57,752 nucleotides of DNA from Bacteroidia bacterium (lineage in GTDB: Bacteria > Bacteroidota > Bacteroidia > Flavobacteriales_E > Vicingaceae): NCBI GenBank assembly GCA_030433355.1, contig JAUIMG010000016.1, positions 1 to 57,752 of the forward strand, written 5' to 3'. Positions 17,600 to 26,711 of the stretch are shown here, piece after piece. The notes beneath the pieces were generated by a model that had not been told where the DNA came from, ran no database searches, and saw only the letters and a program-made list of their open reading frames with translations. The position numbers were made by a program, and so were the translations under genes. Every line of letters starts with the position of its first letter. Within the stretch, counting starts at the first letter, position 1.

Positions 17600-19060
17600 C
17601 TATAAATCTAATTTATTTCTTAAAAGTTGATTTGTGAGTTTAGGATCTGCTTTTCCTTTGCTCAATTTCATTATTTCTCCCATGAAAAGTCCCAATAAGC
17701 CTGTTTTGCCATCTTGGTATTCTTTTACTTTTTCAGGGTATTTTTCCAAAACTTCATTAACAAATTCATCTAATGCGGATGTATCGCTTTGTTGTATCCA
17801 TTGGTTTTTTTCTGCAATATCTCTTGGATTGGTTTCATGATTTTCCAACATTGCAGGGAATATTTTTTGTGTTGCAATAGTATTGCTCACTTTTCCTTCA
17901 TCAATCAAGTCAATCAATTCAGCGATTTGGCTCGGTTTAATTTTAAACTCTTGAATAGAAATTGCTTGCTCGTTTAAAAAAGACTTAATGCTTCCCATCA
18001 TCCAGTTAGCGGCACTTTTGTAATTTGAAGTTGAATTAGTAAGTTCTTCAAAATAGAGAGCAAAATATTTTTCTTCGGTTATTACCTCAGCGTCGTAAGT
18101 AGAAAGGCTATATGAATTAATGTATTTTTCTTTGAGCTCATTAGGTAGTGGAGGTAGTTTTGTTTTTACCTCTTCTATGTAATTCTCATCTACAAAGACA
18201 ACTTGCAAATCTGGTTCTGGGAAATATCGATAATCATGCGCCATCTCTTTACTTCTCTGAGAAATTGTTTGACCTGTTACGGCATCAAAACCTCTTGTTT
18301 CCATGTGGATTTCTCCGCCATTCTCTAGAATCTCAATTTGTCTTTTGGCTTCAAATTCAATTGCTCTATATACATTTCTTATCGAGTTGAGGTTTTTAGT
18401 TTCGGTTCTTTCTCCAAAGGTATCACTTCCTTTAATTCGCACAGAAACATTTGCATCGCAACGCATACTTCCTTCTTCCATATTCCCATCACAAATTTCA
18501 AGATACCGCACCAGCTTTCTAACCTCTGTAAGGTAGTTGTAAGCTTCTTGAGGACTTCGAATATCTGGTTCAGAAACAATTTCTAGCAAAGGAACACCAG
18601 CACGATTTAAATCTATTAAAGTATTGTAAGGGTCTAAATCATGAATACTTTTACCGGAGTCTTCTTCCATATGTATTCTGGTAATTCCAATTCTTTTGTG
18701 CTTTTTGGAATCGTCTTCAATATCAATAAATCCTTCCGTGCAAAGTGGGGTTTTGTCTTGAGTGATTTGGTATCCTTTTGGAAGATCTGCATAGAAATAA
18801 TTTTTTCTAGCAAACTGATTTTCATAGTTGATTTTAGAGCTACATGCTAGACCAAGTCTTACACCATACTCTAAAGTGGACTTGTTAAACCTAGGTAAAG
18901 TACCTGGATGACCTAAAGTAATGGGACTAACATTGGTGTTAGGGTCTACACCAAATTCATTAGGATCGGAGGAGTAGGCCTTACTTTTTGTTTGAAGTTG
19001 AGCATGGATTTCAAGCCCAACTACAATTTCGTATTTATCAACTATTTCTTGCGATATCAT
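17600..19060 (-). CDS. gatB: Aspartyl/glutamyl-tRNA amidotransferase subunit B
   Basis: GatB, with GatA and GatC, converts Glu-tRNA(Gln) or Asp-tRNA(Asn) to the amidated forms. I place the start at ATG 19060, giving 486 residues that begin MISQEIVDKYEIVVGLEIHA. An upstream extension to 19105 adds 15 unlikely residues. Motifs include GLEIHAQL, NLGLACSS-like GLACSSKINYE, ADLPKGYQITQ, the EEDSGK segment, and PLLEIVSEPD. The C-terminal YqeY-like tail domain ends KADPKLTNQLLRNKL. gatA and gatC are not in the window, as is common outside Firmicutes-type gatCAB operons. It is followed two bases later by the TlpA-like gene. Confidence 0.96.
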   Translation of the reverse strand: MISQEIVDKYEIVVGLEIHAQLQTKSKAYSSDPNEFGVDPNTNVSPITLGHPGTLPRFNKSTLEYGVRLGLACSSKINYENQFARKNYFYADLPKGYQITQDKTPLCTEGFIDIEDDSKKHKRIGITRIHMEEDSGKSIHDLDPYNTLIDLNRAGVPLLEIVSEPDIRSPQEAYNYLTEVRKLVRYLEICDGNMEEGSMRCDANVSVRIKGSDTFGERTETKNLNSIRNVYRAIEFEAKRQIEILENGGEIHMETRGFDAVTGQTISQRSKEMAHDYRYFPEPDLQVVFVDENYIEEVKTKLPPLPNELKEKYINSYSLSTYDAEVITEEKYFALYFEELTNSTSNYKSAANWMMGSIKSFLNEQAISIQEFKIKPSQIAELIDLIDEGKVSNTIATQKIFPAMLENHETNPRDIAEKNQWIQQSDTSALDEFVNEVLEKYPEKVKEYQDGKTGLLGLFMGEIMKLSKGKADPKLTNQLLRNKLDL

Positions 19061-19114
19061 ATAGCTTACAAAAGTAGTAAATAATGCATGCTTAAAGCTC
19101 TGCAATCAATAAGT

Positions 19115-19939
19115 TTAAACTTCGATTTTTTCAATAATGCCCTTGAATAGTATGTCAAGTTTTGGCGATACTTCTTTGGCAACTTCTTGAACTTCTTCAT
19201 GAGAAATTTCTACAATTTGCCCTTCCACTCCCATGTCAGAAATAACAGAAATTCCAAATACTTTCAGCCCTGCATGAATTGCCACGATTGTTTCTGGAGT
19301 CGTAGACATACCAACAGCATCTGCTCCAATTCTTGCAAAAAATCCATATTCAGAAGGGGTTTCGTAAGTTGGACCAGCTGTTCCTAAATAAACTCCTTTT
19401 TGCAATGGAATTGAATTTTGTTCAGCAACCTTTTCTGCTATTTCTAATAACTCACTATTGTAAGGCTCGCTCATATCGGGAAATCTAGGCCCAAGCTCCG
19501 TTAAGTTTTTTCCTCTAAGTGGATTGTCAGGGAAGAGGTGAATGTGGTCTTCAATTAACATTAGGTCACCAATTTTGAAATCTTTATTTAGTCCTCCACT
19601 AGCATTGCTGAGTAGTAAATATTCAATCCCTAGTGCTTTTAAAACGTAAATAGGAAATGTAGCTTGCTTTAAAGAATAACCTTCATAATAATGAAATCTA
19701 CCACTCAAAATAAGCACAGATCGATTATTGATTTCTGCTAGAATTAATTTTCCCGAATGTCCTTCTACTGTTGAAGTAGGAAAGTTTGGAATTGCACTAT
19801 AGTCGACAGATTTTAATACTGTTACATTTTTAGCGAAATCACTTAGCCCGGATCCCAATATTATACCAATCTTGGGAGTTGATTTATCGGAGAAAATGGT
19901 TTTTAAGTAGTTTTTACTTTGTTCTATAAGATCTAACAT
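19115..19939 (-). CDS. Purine-nucleoside phosphorylase (trimeric type)
   Basis: Phosphorolysis of inosine and guanosine to the free base and ribose 1-phosphate in purine salvage. The 274 residues contain the family motifs GIILGSGLSDFA (25-36), VEGHSGKL, LSNASGGLNKDFKIGDLMLIEDHI, GPTYETPSEYGF and AVGMSTTPETIVA, the high-molecular-mass PNP (PunA-like) pattern rather than the hexameric DeoD type. The start ATG at 19939 overlaps the lpxK coding end by 26 bases. There is no other start before the conserved region, so the overlap is real and implies translational coupling. Confidence 0.93.
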   Translation of the reverse strand: MLDLIEQSKNYLKTIFSDKSTPKIGIILGSGLSDFAKNVTVLKSVDYSAIPNFPTSTVEGHSGKLILAEINNRSVLILSGRFHYYEGYSLKQATFPIYVLKALGIEYLLLSNASGGLNKDFKIGDLMLIEDHIHLFPDNPLRGKNLTELGPRFPDMSEPYNSELLEIAEKVAEQNSIPLQKGVYLGTAGPTYETPSEYGFFARIGADAVGMSTTPETIVAIHAGLKVFGISVISDMGVEGQIVEISHEEVQEVAKEVSPKLDILFKGIIEKIEV

Positions 19940-20978
19940 ATCTTTCTATTTCTTCATTGAAACTTTCCTCTTCTTTCTTGTGAAAAGAAATTGAAATGGG
20001 GATGCAAAATACAGGGACATCACTAAACTGACTAAGGTCAAACTTCACTGCATCTTTTTCAGTAATTACAATACTTTTATTCTGGCTAAAAATTTCATCC
20101 AAGGACTTTTTAATTTTAGTATAATCACTAATTTCAAACTGATGATGGTCATTAAAGTCTACTGACTTAACTTCTTTAGAATACCTCTTTAGGTATAGTT
20201 TTAACGGTCTTGGATTTGCTATTGCTGAAACTAGTAGAACACTACTATTTTTTAAACTCTCTTTAAACTTTATTAAACTTTCTGCTTTTGTATTTAAGGG
20301 TTTAAGCCCTAGGTAGTCAATGTAGGAGAAGAATACCTTTTGGTATGCTTCAGGATTGATAATACTTGTAATTCTTCTTATCTCTAAAGGAGATAAAACG
20401 CTAGGACTTTTGGTAACAACGATTAAGTCCGCTCTTTTTGAGCCATTTTTTGACTCTCTCAATCTCCCTGAAGGAAGAATAAAATCATCTGTATAGGGTT
20501 TGGAATAATCTGTTAACAGAATATTTAAACCAGCTTTTACTCTTCTATGCTGGAATGCATCATCCAAAAGGACAATTTCAGGCTTTGAATCAAGCTTTCT
20601 TAAATTACTTATTCCTCTATACCTTTTCTCATCAACTGCTACAATGATATTTTTGTTTTTGAGAAATATTTGCAATGGTTCGTCACCTACTGTTTCTGCT
20701 GTATCCCTATTGTCTACAATTTTAAATCCTTTTGTTTTTCTTTTATAACCTCTGCTTAGTACGGCAATCTTATATTTATTGGCAAGTAAGTTTATTATGT
20801 ATTCTGTGTGTGGCGTTTTTCCCGTCCCTCCAACGCTTAAATTTCCAATACAAATAACAGGAAAATCAAACTCCTTCGATGGAAAAACTCCAAAATCATA
20901 TAGCTTATTCCTAGTGGCTGTAATCAGCCAATATATAAATGAAAATGGAAGCAATATTATTTTGAGAATGGCACTCAT
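19914..20978 (-). CDS. lpxK: Tetraacyldisaccharide 4'-kinase LpxK
   Basis: Adds the 4'-phosphate to the lipid A disaccharide at the inner membrane. The 354 residues begin with a hydrophobic membrane-associating segment (about 5-20). The P-loop SVGGTGKTPHTEY spans about 48-60, and the YKRKTKGF and DDAFQHRRV motifs follow. The protein ends within the start of the purine nucleoside phosphorylase gene (26-base overlap). It is 73 bases from the divergent NIF3 gene. lpxK and pnp next to each other is an arrangement I recall from other Bacteroidota. Confidence 0.94.
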   Translation of the reverse strand: MSAILKIILLPFSFIYWLITATRNKLYDFGVFPSKEFDFPVICIGNLSVGGTGKTPHTEYIINLLANKYKIAVLSRGYKRKTKGFKIVDNRDTAETVGDEPLQIFLKNKNIIVAVDEKRYRGISNLRKLDSKPEIVLLDDAFQHRRVKAGLNILLTDYSKPYTDDFILPSGRLRESKNGSKRADLIVVTKSPSVLSPLEIRRITSIINPEAYQKVFFSYIDYLGLKPLNTKAESLIKFKESLKNSSVLLVSAIANPRPLKLYLKRYSKEVKSVDFNDHHQFEISDYTKIKKSLDEIFSQNKSIVITEKDAVKFDLSQFSDVPVFCIPISISFHKKEEESFNEEIERYVRSYRTK

Positions 20979-21022
20979 GCTTGAATGGAGATTTAAGTTC
21001 TTCCTAAACGGCTAATTTCAGC

Positions 21023-21030
21023 TATTTTTG
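21023..21030 (+). promoter_or_regulatory. -7 promoter element for the NIF3 gene
   Basis: TATTTTTG matches TAnnTTTG exactly and ends 21 bases before ATG 21052. It overlaps the alternative TTG at 21028, which therefore cannot be the start if this element is used. Confidence 0.45.
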
Positions 21031-21051
21031 ATAAGTATAAAAATACAAAGT

Positions 21052-22146
21052 ATGAAATTAGAGGAAGTACTTAAAAGCTTAGATGAAATAGCACCATTTG
21101 AATTGCAAGAGGATTATGATAATTCTGGTCTCCAAATTGGAGATATGCAAGCTGAAATCAATTCAGCTTTGTTAGCATTAGATTGTACAGAGCAGGTTTT
21201 AGACGAAGCGATTAAACTTTCGTCTAATTTGTTAATAGTGCATCATCCTTTATTATTTAAAGGGGTTAAAAATATTGGTAATACTTCTGAAGTAGATAAA
21301 ATAATAAGAAAAGCTATAAAAAATGAAATAGCTATAGTTGCAATACATACAAACCTTGATAATGTAGTTCATGGAGTGAATAATAAGATTTCTGAAATTC
21401 TTCAGCTTAGGAAAACAAGAATATTGAGTGCTAAAGCAGATACATTGAGGAAGTTAAGCTTTTATTGTCCAAAATCAGCAACAGAAGAAGTTAAAAATGC
21501 CATTTTTAAGGCCGGAGCAGGAAACATTGGAAATTACTCAGAATGTAGTTTTTCAACAGAAGGCATAGGATCTTTTATGCCCAATTCTGAATCGAACCCT
21601 ACCTATGGTAAGAGAAATGAATTACAATTAATCAAAGAAGATCGGGTAGAGGTCCTAATTCCTTCCTATCTCGAATCTGACATCGTTAAGGTTTTACTTA
21701 ATTCTCACCCTTACGAAGAAGTAGCTTATGACATTTTTCCTATTTTAAATTATAATCAAGAGGTTGGAAGTGGAATGATAGGTGAACTAAAGGCTGAAGT
21801 GGATTTTAATGATTTTTTGAATTTAGTAAAAGAAAAATTTAAGGCAAAAGGAATAAGATATACAAAGCCAAATAAAGAAAAAGTAAAGAAAATAGCTCTA
21901 TGTGGAGGGTCTGGTAGCTTTCTATTAAAGGATGCACTTAGGCAAAATGCAGACGTATTTATTAGTGCTGACTTTAAGTACCATCAGTTTTTTGAAGCAG
22001 AAGATAAAATTGTAATAATGGATATAGGGCATTATGAAACGGAGCAATACACTCCTAAGCTTTTACAAGAGTTACTTAGCGAAAAAATTCCTAATTTTGT
22101 GACCCATTTATCAGGAACAAATACAAACCCCATTATATACATTTAA
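21052..22146 (+). CDS. NIF3-like dinuclear metal-centre protein
   Basis: Starting at ATG 21052 the product has 364 residues beginning MKLEEVLKSLDEIAP. NIF3/DUF34 proteins are toroidal hexamers with a two-metal centre; GTP cyclohydrolase-like and metal-related roles have been proposed, but none is settled. Metal motifs are HHPLLFKG, HTNLDNVVHGVNN and DIGHYETE near the C-terminus. A middle insertion (about 120-230, with the KLSFYCPK and SHPYEEVAYDIF segments) is the PII-like domain found in longer family members. The zinc-ribbon gene begins one base after the stop, so the two are an operon. Confidence 0.9.
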   Translation: MKLEEVLKSLDEIAPFELQEDYDNSGLQIGDMQAEINSALLALDCTEQVLDEAIKLSSNLLIVHHPLLFKGVKNIGNTSEVDKIIRKAIKNEIAIVAIHTNLDNVVHGVNNKISEILQLRKTRILSAKADTLRKLSFYCPKSATEEVKNAIFKAGAGNIGNYSECSFSTEGIGSFMPNSESNPTYGKRNELQLIKEDRVEVLIPSYLESDIVKVLLNSHPYEEVAYDIFPILNYNQEVGSGMIGELKAEVDFNDFLNLVKEKFKAKGIRYTKPNKEKVKKIALCGGSGSFLLKDALRQNADVFISADFKYHQFFEAEDKIVIMDIGHYETEQYTPKLLQELLSEKIPNFVTHLSGTNTNPIIYI

Positions 22147-22147
22147 A

Positions 22148-22954
22148 ATGGCGAAAAAATCTAGCAATAAAGAAGCTACTGTAGAAGAAAGGCTACAAGC
22201 TCTATATGACTTACAAGTTATTGATTCTAAAATTGATAAGATTAGAACCATCAGAGGAGAATTGCCTCTTGAGGTTCAAGATTTAGAAGATGAAGTAGCA
22301 GGTTTAGAAACAAGAGTTGAAAAAGTTGCAGAAACTGTTACTACTTTAGAAACAGATATCTCTTCAAAGAAGAATCAAATTGAAGAATCAAAAGCTGCAA
22401 TCAAAAAGTATGAGTCACAGCAGCAAAATGTAAGGAACAATAGAGAATTTGATTCTTTATCTAAAGAGATTGAATTTCAAAATTTGGAGATTGAATTAGC
22501 TGAGAAAAGAATAAAAGAGTACCAAGCTAAGATCGATTCTAAGAAAGAAATTAATGATGCTTCTATTATCAAATTAGAGGAAGTTAAGAAAGAATTAGAG
22601 CATAAGAAAGGTGAATTAGACGAGATAATTTCTGAAACTGAAAAAGAAGAGCAAGAATTACTAAAGAAAAGTAAGAAAGCGGAAGAAGTAATTGAAGACA
22701 GACTTCTAACTGCATACAAACGAATTAGAGATAATGCAAGAAACGGTTTAGCTGTTGTGCCAGTAGAGAGAAGCGCTTGCGGAGGTTGTTTTAATAAAAT
22801 TCCACCACAAAGGCAGTTAGATATTAATACGCACAAAAAAGTTATAGTTTGTGAGCATTGTGGAAGAATCTTAATCGATCCGAAAATGGCAGGAATAGAT
22901 GAGGTTGTAGAAGAAGTGAAGCCAAAAAGAAGAACTAGAGCTGCTAAAGCTTAA
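22148..22954 (+). CDS. Coiled-coil zinc-ribbon protein (CT398/HP0958-like)
   Basis: The protein has 268 residues. Residues 10-190 are a long charged coiled-coil hairpin. A C4 zinc ribbon follows: CGGC near 215 and CEHC near 237, with the connecting segment NKIPPQRQLDINTHKKVIV. The family includes Helicobacter HP0958 (FlgZ) and chlamydial CT398, which bind RpoN, flagellar or secretion partners. No flagellar genes are present here, so the role is unknown. The Bacteroidota version commonly follows the NIF3 gene. A hairpin terminator lies 20 bases downstream. Confidence 0.88.
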   Translation: MAKKSSNKEATVEERLQALYDLQVIDSKIDKIRTIRGELPLEVQDLEDEVAGLETRVEKVAETVTTLETDISSKKNQIEESKAAIKKYESQQQNVRNNREFDSLSKEIEFQNLEIELAEKRIKEYQAKIDSKKEINDASIIKLEEVKKELEHKKGELDEIISETEKEEQELLKKSKKAEEVIEDRLLTAYKRIRDNARNGLAVVPVERSACGGCFNKIPPQRQLDINTHKKVIVCEHCGRILIDPKMAGIDEVVEEVKPKRRTRAAKA

Positions 22955-22974
22955 TTTTCAATAGATTACAAGAT

Positions 22975-23003
22975 AAGGGGATGAGTAATCATTCCCTTTT
23001 TTT
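22975..23003 (+). terminator. Rho-independent terminator after the zinc-ribbon gene
   Basis: A 10-bp stem (22975-22984 with 22989-22998, one G-T pair), a GTAA loop and a T run end the NIF3/zinc-ribbon transcript. Confidence 0.85.
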
Positions 23004-23026
23004 ATGTCTTTTTGTTGGCTATTTCT

Positions 23027-24454
23027 TTATTTAGGGCTGCTATCTTCCTCACTTTTCTCAGCTTCTTTTTTTGATTTATATTCACTCATTGTGGTTCTAT
23101 TGTATGCTGCATTAAGATTTTTCGATTTTTGTGCTCCAAAAATCAAATTAATGCCAAATCTAACTTGTAAATGCCTTGCATGCTGAGGGAAAAAGGTGCC
23201 AAGAAGATTGTCAGTGATTACATAAAATTGGACTGGGCCAGGGTTGAATGAAGCACCTAGGCCTAAATTTCCATAAGATCTATTAATGATAGTATAAGAT
23301 GAAGTTAGATTAATCCATTTGTTCATCTTTCTCTGATACGCTAAGGTAAAAGATGGTTTTACTATTCCATTAAATATTTCTGCTTGAATAAGAAGATTAG
23401 CCATGCTTCTATCATCAATATGGTAGCTACCTCCTAAATATACCCTAGATGTTAAGTATGTTCTATAGCCTTGATAAGTAGTATCAAAATCTGCAATTCC
23501 TTCTAAGGAGTCTAGCACCTCATTAAAAGCGTCGCTACCATCTTCTGAACCAATTACAAAGTTATCTATATCAACTCCTTTAAATTGAAAGGTTTCTGTT
23601 CTATTTATATAACTAGTTGTGAATGAATTCCACTTTATGGTTCCTAAATCAATGATACTTGCATTAAAACTAAATTGATCATTTAACTCATAATTAGCTC
23701 CTAGGTCAATTCCAAAACCTCTATTTTCCCTTCCAAAAAGATATGTATTAGTAGATTCTTTACTGTCAGAATTGATGTCTATGCCTGAAGTTTGAATTAA
23801 TAGATCAGAAGAAAGCGATAGGTCAAAGGTTGTTGGGTCAGTAGTGATTAAGATATCCGTTTTACTAATATTAATATTTTCCATACCATATAAATATTTA
23901 AACCTTCCTCCAACTCTTAGTTTATTATTCCATTGATGAGAAATTCCAATTGCATACTCTCTGTAGTGGTTTACACTTAAAGCAAAATTTTCTAAATCTA
24001 GGTTACTACCCTTGACACTGCCATTGCCATAGGCTACAAACTCTATAAACTCTTTTGGAAAATTAAATCTGAAATTTGCATTTTCAGTAATGTTAAAATT
24101 CAATTGAGTTTTATTATTTAGACTAATTCCAAAGGAAAGTAAATCAATCTTATTATTTAAGCTAATAAAGTTTTGATCGCCTAGTTTTGATATTAGATTT
24201 TCATAATCCAATACTAGGGAGTCTCCCTGTTTATTAAATGCTTGAGCATAGGTGAATCCACTATTACTAAAACTTAAATAGTCTGAAGAAATTGCTGGGA
24301 TGCCTATATAAAATGTTCCATTAAACTTATTAGAGGGATTGTTATATGATGATTGAGGAATCTCATTCATATTATACATTAAAAGATCTTGCTGCGCAAA
24401 CAAATTACCATCTAATAAAATGAAGAAAATGATGAAGATCTTGAATAATTTCAT
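23027..24454 (-). CDS. Outer-membrane protein of the DUF5723 type
   Basis: Starting at ATG 24454 there are 475 residues and a clear signal peptide (MKLFKIFIIFFILLDGNLFA, cut before QQ). The mature N-terminus, DLLMYNMNEIPQSSYNNPS, is the pattern of Bacteroidota DUF5723 proteins, which are predicted beta-barrels related to PorV/PorP-like proteins. Alternating hydrophobic strands and Asn/Ser/Tyr-rich turns run through the whole length, and the tail after residue 440 is charged (KSKKEAEKSEEDSS). A longer start at 24484 would overlap the upstream lipoprotein gene and spoil the signal peptide. It is one base from that gene, so they are co-expressed. Confidence 0.75.
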   Translation of the reverse strand: MKLFKIFIIFFILLDGNLFAQQDLLMYNMNEIPQSSYNNPSNKFNGTFYIGIPAISSDYLSFSNSGFTYAQAFNKQGDSLVLDYENLISKLGDQNFISLNNKIDLLSFGISLNNKTQLNFNITENANFRFNFPKEFIEFVAYGNGSVKGSNLDLENFALSVNHYREYAIGISHQWNNKLRVGGRFKYLYGMENINISKTDILITTDPTTFDLSLSSDLLIQTSGIDINSDSKESTNTYLFGRENRGFGIDLGANYELNDQFSFNASIIDLGTIKWNSFTTSYINRTETFQFKGVDIDNFVIGSEDGSDAFNEVLDSLEGIADFDTTYQGYRTYLTSRVYLGGSYHIDDRSMANLLIQAEIFNGIVKPSFTLAYQRKMNKWINLTSSYTIINRSYGNLGLGASFNPGPVQFYVITDNLLGTFFPQHARHLQVRFGINLIFGAQKSKNLNAAYNRTTMSEYKSKKEAEKSEEDSSPK

Positions 24455-24455
24455 T

Positions 24456-26063
24456 CTAATTAATGTTAACCGTAGCTTTAGCACCCATTTTTATATTTAA
24501 GCGATATTCTGGATAGAATTTAACTTCAGCAGTAGGATTAGAAACTTGCTTTGTAGTTTCAATTTTCGCTCTAACTAAAATGTATTTTGCTTCAGACATA
24601 AGAACAAACTTTTCTCTATTTACTTCGGTGTCAATTAGGGCATCTCCATTCTGAACAGCTCTTCCATTTAAGTCTACAAATGCTGCTGGAATTATTGTTT
24701 GAGCTCCAGAAGGATATAGCGAGTCTAAAACATTATAATTGTTGTCTGTAAATATAAATTGAATTTCAGCGCTCATCGGAAAGCCATTAGAAGCTATTGT
24801 TCTTATTATACCTTTTTCAAACTCTTTGAAAGTTTCTAGATTAATCTCTAAGGTGTCAATAAGAATTAAGTTTGTAACATATCCAGAAAATGGCATTTTA
24901 AGGCTAATGCCTAAGCCTATTCTACTAGTATCACTTAAGAAATTTCTCATCCCATTATTCCCTTGAGGATTTATTCTTGCTTTGGAATCATACGCAATTT
25001 CTTTTACTATGGAAGATACTATGGAATCGATGTTGCTATTTGTCCTATCTAAATCAAGCGTGGTGTTTTCAGCAGTGTTAATTCTAGCTGGGCTATTTAA
25101 AGGAATAGCAGTTAAGGGTATGTTGTTGTAATTAATGGTCCTATTCCCATTTTGATTTATAGATAAAAGCTCATCAAAATCTAGGCTCATAGGAATTCCA
25201 AAGCTGTTACTTATATCTATTTCCAAGGAAGGGTTGGAAATAAAAAAAGTTCCGGTTTTAAAATTTTTAAGAATGCCAATTAAAATAGTGTCTTTTCTTA
25301 AATCAAAAGGTGCTTGCCCTATATAACCATAAAAATGTTTGTAGTCTAAATTGTTTAAACGTGTATTAAATCTTAATTCATCATTTAAGCTAGAAGGGTT
25401 TCCATTAATAGCTTCAATTGTTATGTTGACTTCATAGGGAAGGGAGTTGATATCACTTCCATTGTTAGTAAAGTCAATAGTATAATTTGTTAGGTCTTGA
25501 TTAAAAGACCTAACAACGGCTTGAGAGCCATTGGAGGGTCCAAAGTCTAATACTTCCGAAACAATTTGACCACTTTCTGATCTAATAGTTGGAAAGTTAA
25601 TGGTGAGACTAATGTTATGTTGAAAGTCTGATTCAACTCTAAACTGCAGGTTGCCCGCCTTTAATAGAGAAGAATCAATCTCTAGATTATTAGCAGTTGA
25701 ATAATTTAAAATGGAATTGTAGTTAAAAGAAACTGTCCCTGAAGGGGGAAGGTTGACCCCACTAAATTTTTCATTGAAAGTTGCTTGAGGAAGATTAACG
25801 CCGGCTACACCTAAGTCTGTATAAACTCTTCCATTGTATATTACTTGCAGTAAGCCTTGATCATCTTGGCTTACTATTCCGTTGCTATCTTTTGAAATAA
25901 TTATATCTTCTAATGATAATGAAGAGTTAATTAAAGGAGCTGCTAATTCTGGCTTCCAATTTTCTACAGATATTTTATCGAAATCAAAATAATCTTCCGT
26001 ACAGGATACTACAGTGGCAAATAAAAAGAATAGTAATATTCTTGAATTTTTTAAGAAAGTCAT
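24456..26063 (-). CDS. Beta-rich surface lipoprotein, conserved in Bacteroidota
   Basis: The protein has 535 residues. The signal peptide MTFLKNSRILLFFLFATVVSC has lipobox VVSC, so it is a lipoprotein. The mature part starts TEDYFDFDKISVENWKPELAAPLINSSLSLEDII, a form I have seen in Bacteroidota hypothetical lipoproteins beside DUF5723-like genes. The remainder is beta-strand rich with no enzyme motif. It is one base upstream of the DUF5723-like gene, suggesting an outer-membrane lipoprotein plus barrel pair. Its function cannot be assigned. Confidence 0.75.
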   Translation of the reverse strand: MTFLKNSRILLFFLFATVVSCTEDYFDFDKISVENWKPELAAPLINSSLSLEDIIISKDSNGIVSQDDQGLLQVIYNGRVYTDLGVAGVNLPQATFNEKFSGVNLPPSGTVSFNYNSILNYSTANNLEIDSSLLKAGNLQFRVESDFQHNISLTINFPTIRSESGQIVSEVLDFGPSNGSQAVVRSFNQDLTNYTIDFTNNGSDINSLPYEVNITIEAINGNPSSLNDELRFNTRLNNLDYKHFYGYIGQAPFDLRKDTILIGILKNFKTGTFFISNPSLEIDISNSFGIPMSLDFDELLSINQNGNRTINYNNIPLTAIPLNSPARINTAENTTLDLDRTNSNIDSIVSSIVKEIAYDSKARINPQGNNGMRNFLSDTSRIGLGISLKMPFSGYVTNLILIDTLEINLETFKEFEKGIIRTIASNGFPMSAEIQFIFTDNNYNVLDSLYPSGAQTIIPAAFVDLNGRAVQNGDALIDTEVNREKFVLMSEAKYILVRAKIETTKQVSNPTAEVKFYPEYRLNIKMGAKATVNIN

Positions 26064-26108
26064 CGGTTTTCAAATTCTAAGTTAAATGTACTTTTTTTCT
26101 TTATTTCC

Positions 26109-26711
26109 CTATAAATCTAATTTAATTTGCTGTGGCAATAGCTTAAAGCTGTGTCTGTGATGTACTGTAGTCCCGAATTTCTTGATAGCATCTCTATGCT
26201 TCTTTGTTGGGTAGCCAAAATTATTTTGCCATCCGTACTCCTTAAAGTCTTTGCTCAACCCCTCCATATATTCATCTCTATAGGTCTTTGCTAAAATGGA
26301 TGCAGCGGCAATAGACTTGAGTTTTCCATCTCCTTTTATTATGCAATAAAAATCTTTGTCTTTATATGGTTTAAATCGATTTCCATCGATTAGTAAAGAA
26401 TCATAGTTGATTTTTATTTTGTCGATAGCTCTATGCATTGCCAAGAAGGAAGCATTCAGGATATTTATTTCATCAATTTCTTTCTCTGATACTATGCCAA
26501 TAGACCAAGCTATTGCATTCTCCTCTATCCATTTCCTTAAAGCAACTCTTTTTTTACAGCTTAGCTTTTTAGAGTCATTTAAGGCAGAGTTGCTTTTTTT
26601 TGGGTTTAAGATAACTGCTGCTGCATAAACAGGGCCTGCAAGACAACCCCTTCCTGCTTCATCACAACCAACTTCAATTTTATTTTTTTGAAAGTAGTTT
26701 TTAAGAGCCAA
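26109..26711 (-). CDS. rnhB: Ribonuclease HII
   Basis: Cleaves the RNA strand of RNA/DNA hybrids and single ribonucleotides in DNA. The 200 residues contain VGCDEAGRGCLAGP (first acidic catalytic pair), LNDSKKLS, the LLIDGNRF aspartate segment, and ILAKTYRDEYM. It seems to start with TTG at 26711; no in-frame ATG precedes the DEAGRG motif. The gene overlaps the end of the glycosyltransferase gene upstream by 11 bases, so it is probably read from the same transcript. Two membrane-associated genes follow 45 bases downstream. Confidence 0.95.
   Translation of the reverse strand: MALKNYFQKNKIEVGCDEAGRGCLAGPVYAAAVILNPKKSNSALNDSKKLSCKKRVALRKWIEENAIAWSIGIVSEKEIDEINILNASFLAMHRAIDKIKINYDSLLIDGNRFKPYKDKDFYCIIKGDGKLKSIAAASILAKTYRDEYMEGLSKDFKEYGWQNNFGYPTKKHRDAIKKFGTTVHHRHSFKLLPQQIKLDL

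Noticed and set aside
18148-18850. Several overlapping open frames on the plus strand inside gatB
   Set aside because: gatB is a certain gene on the other strand and the antisense frames have no recognisable motif or start context.
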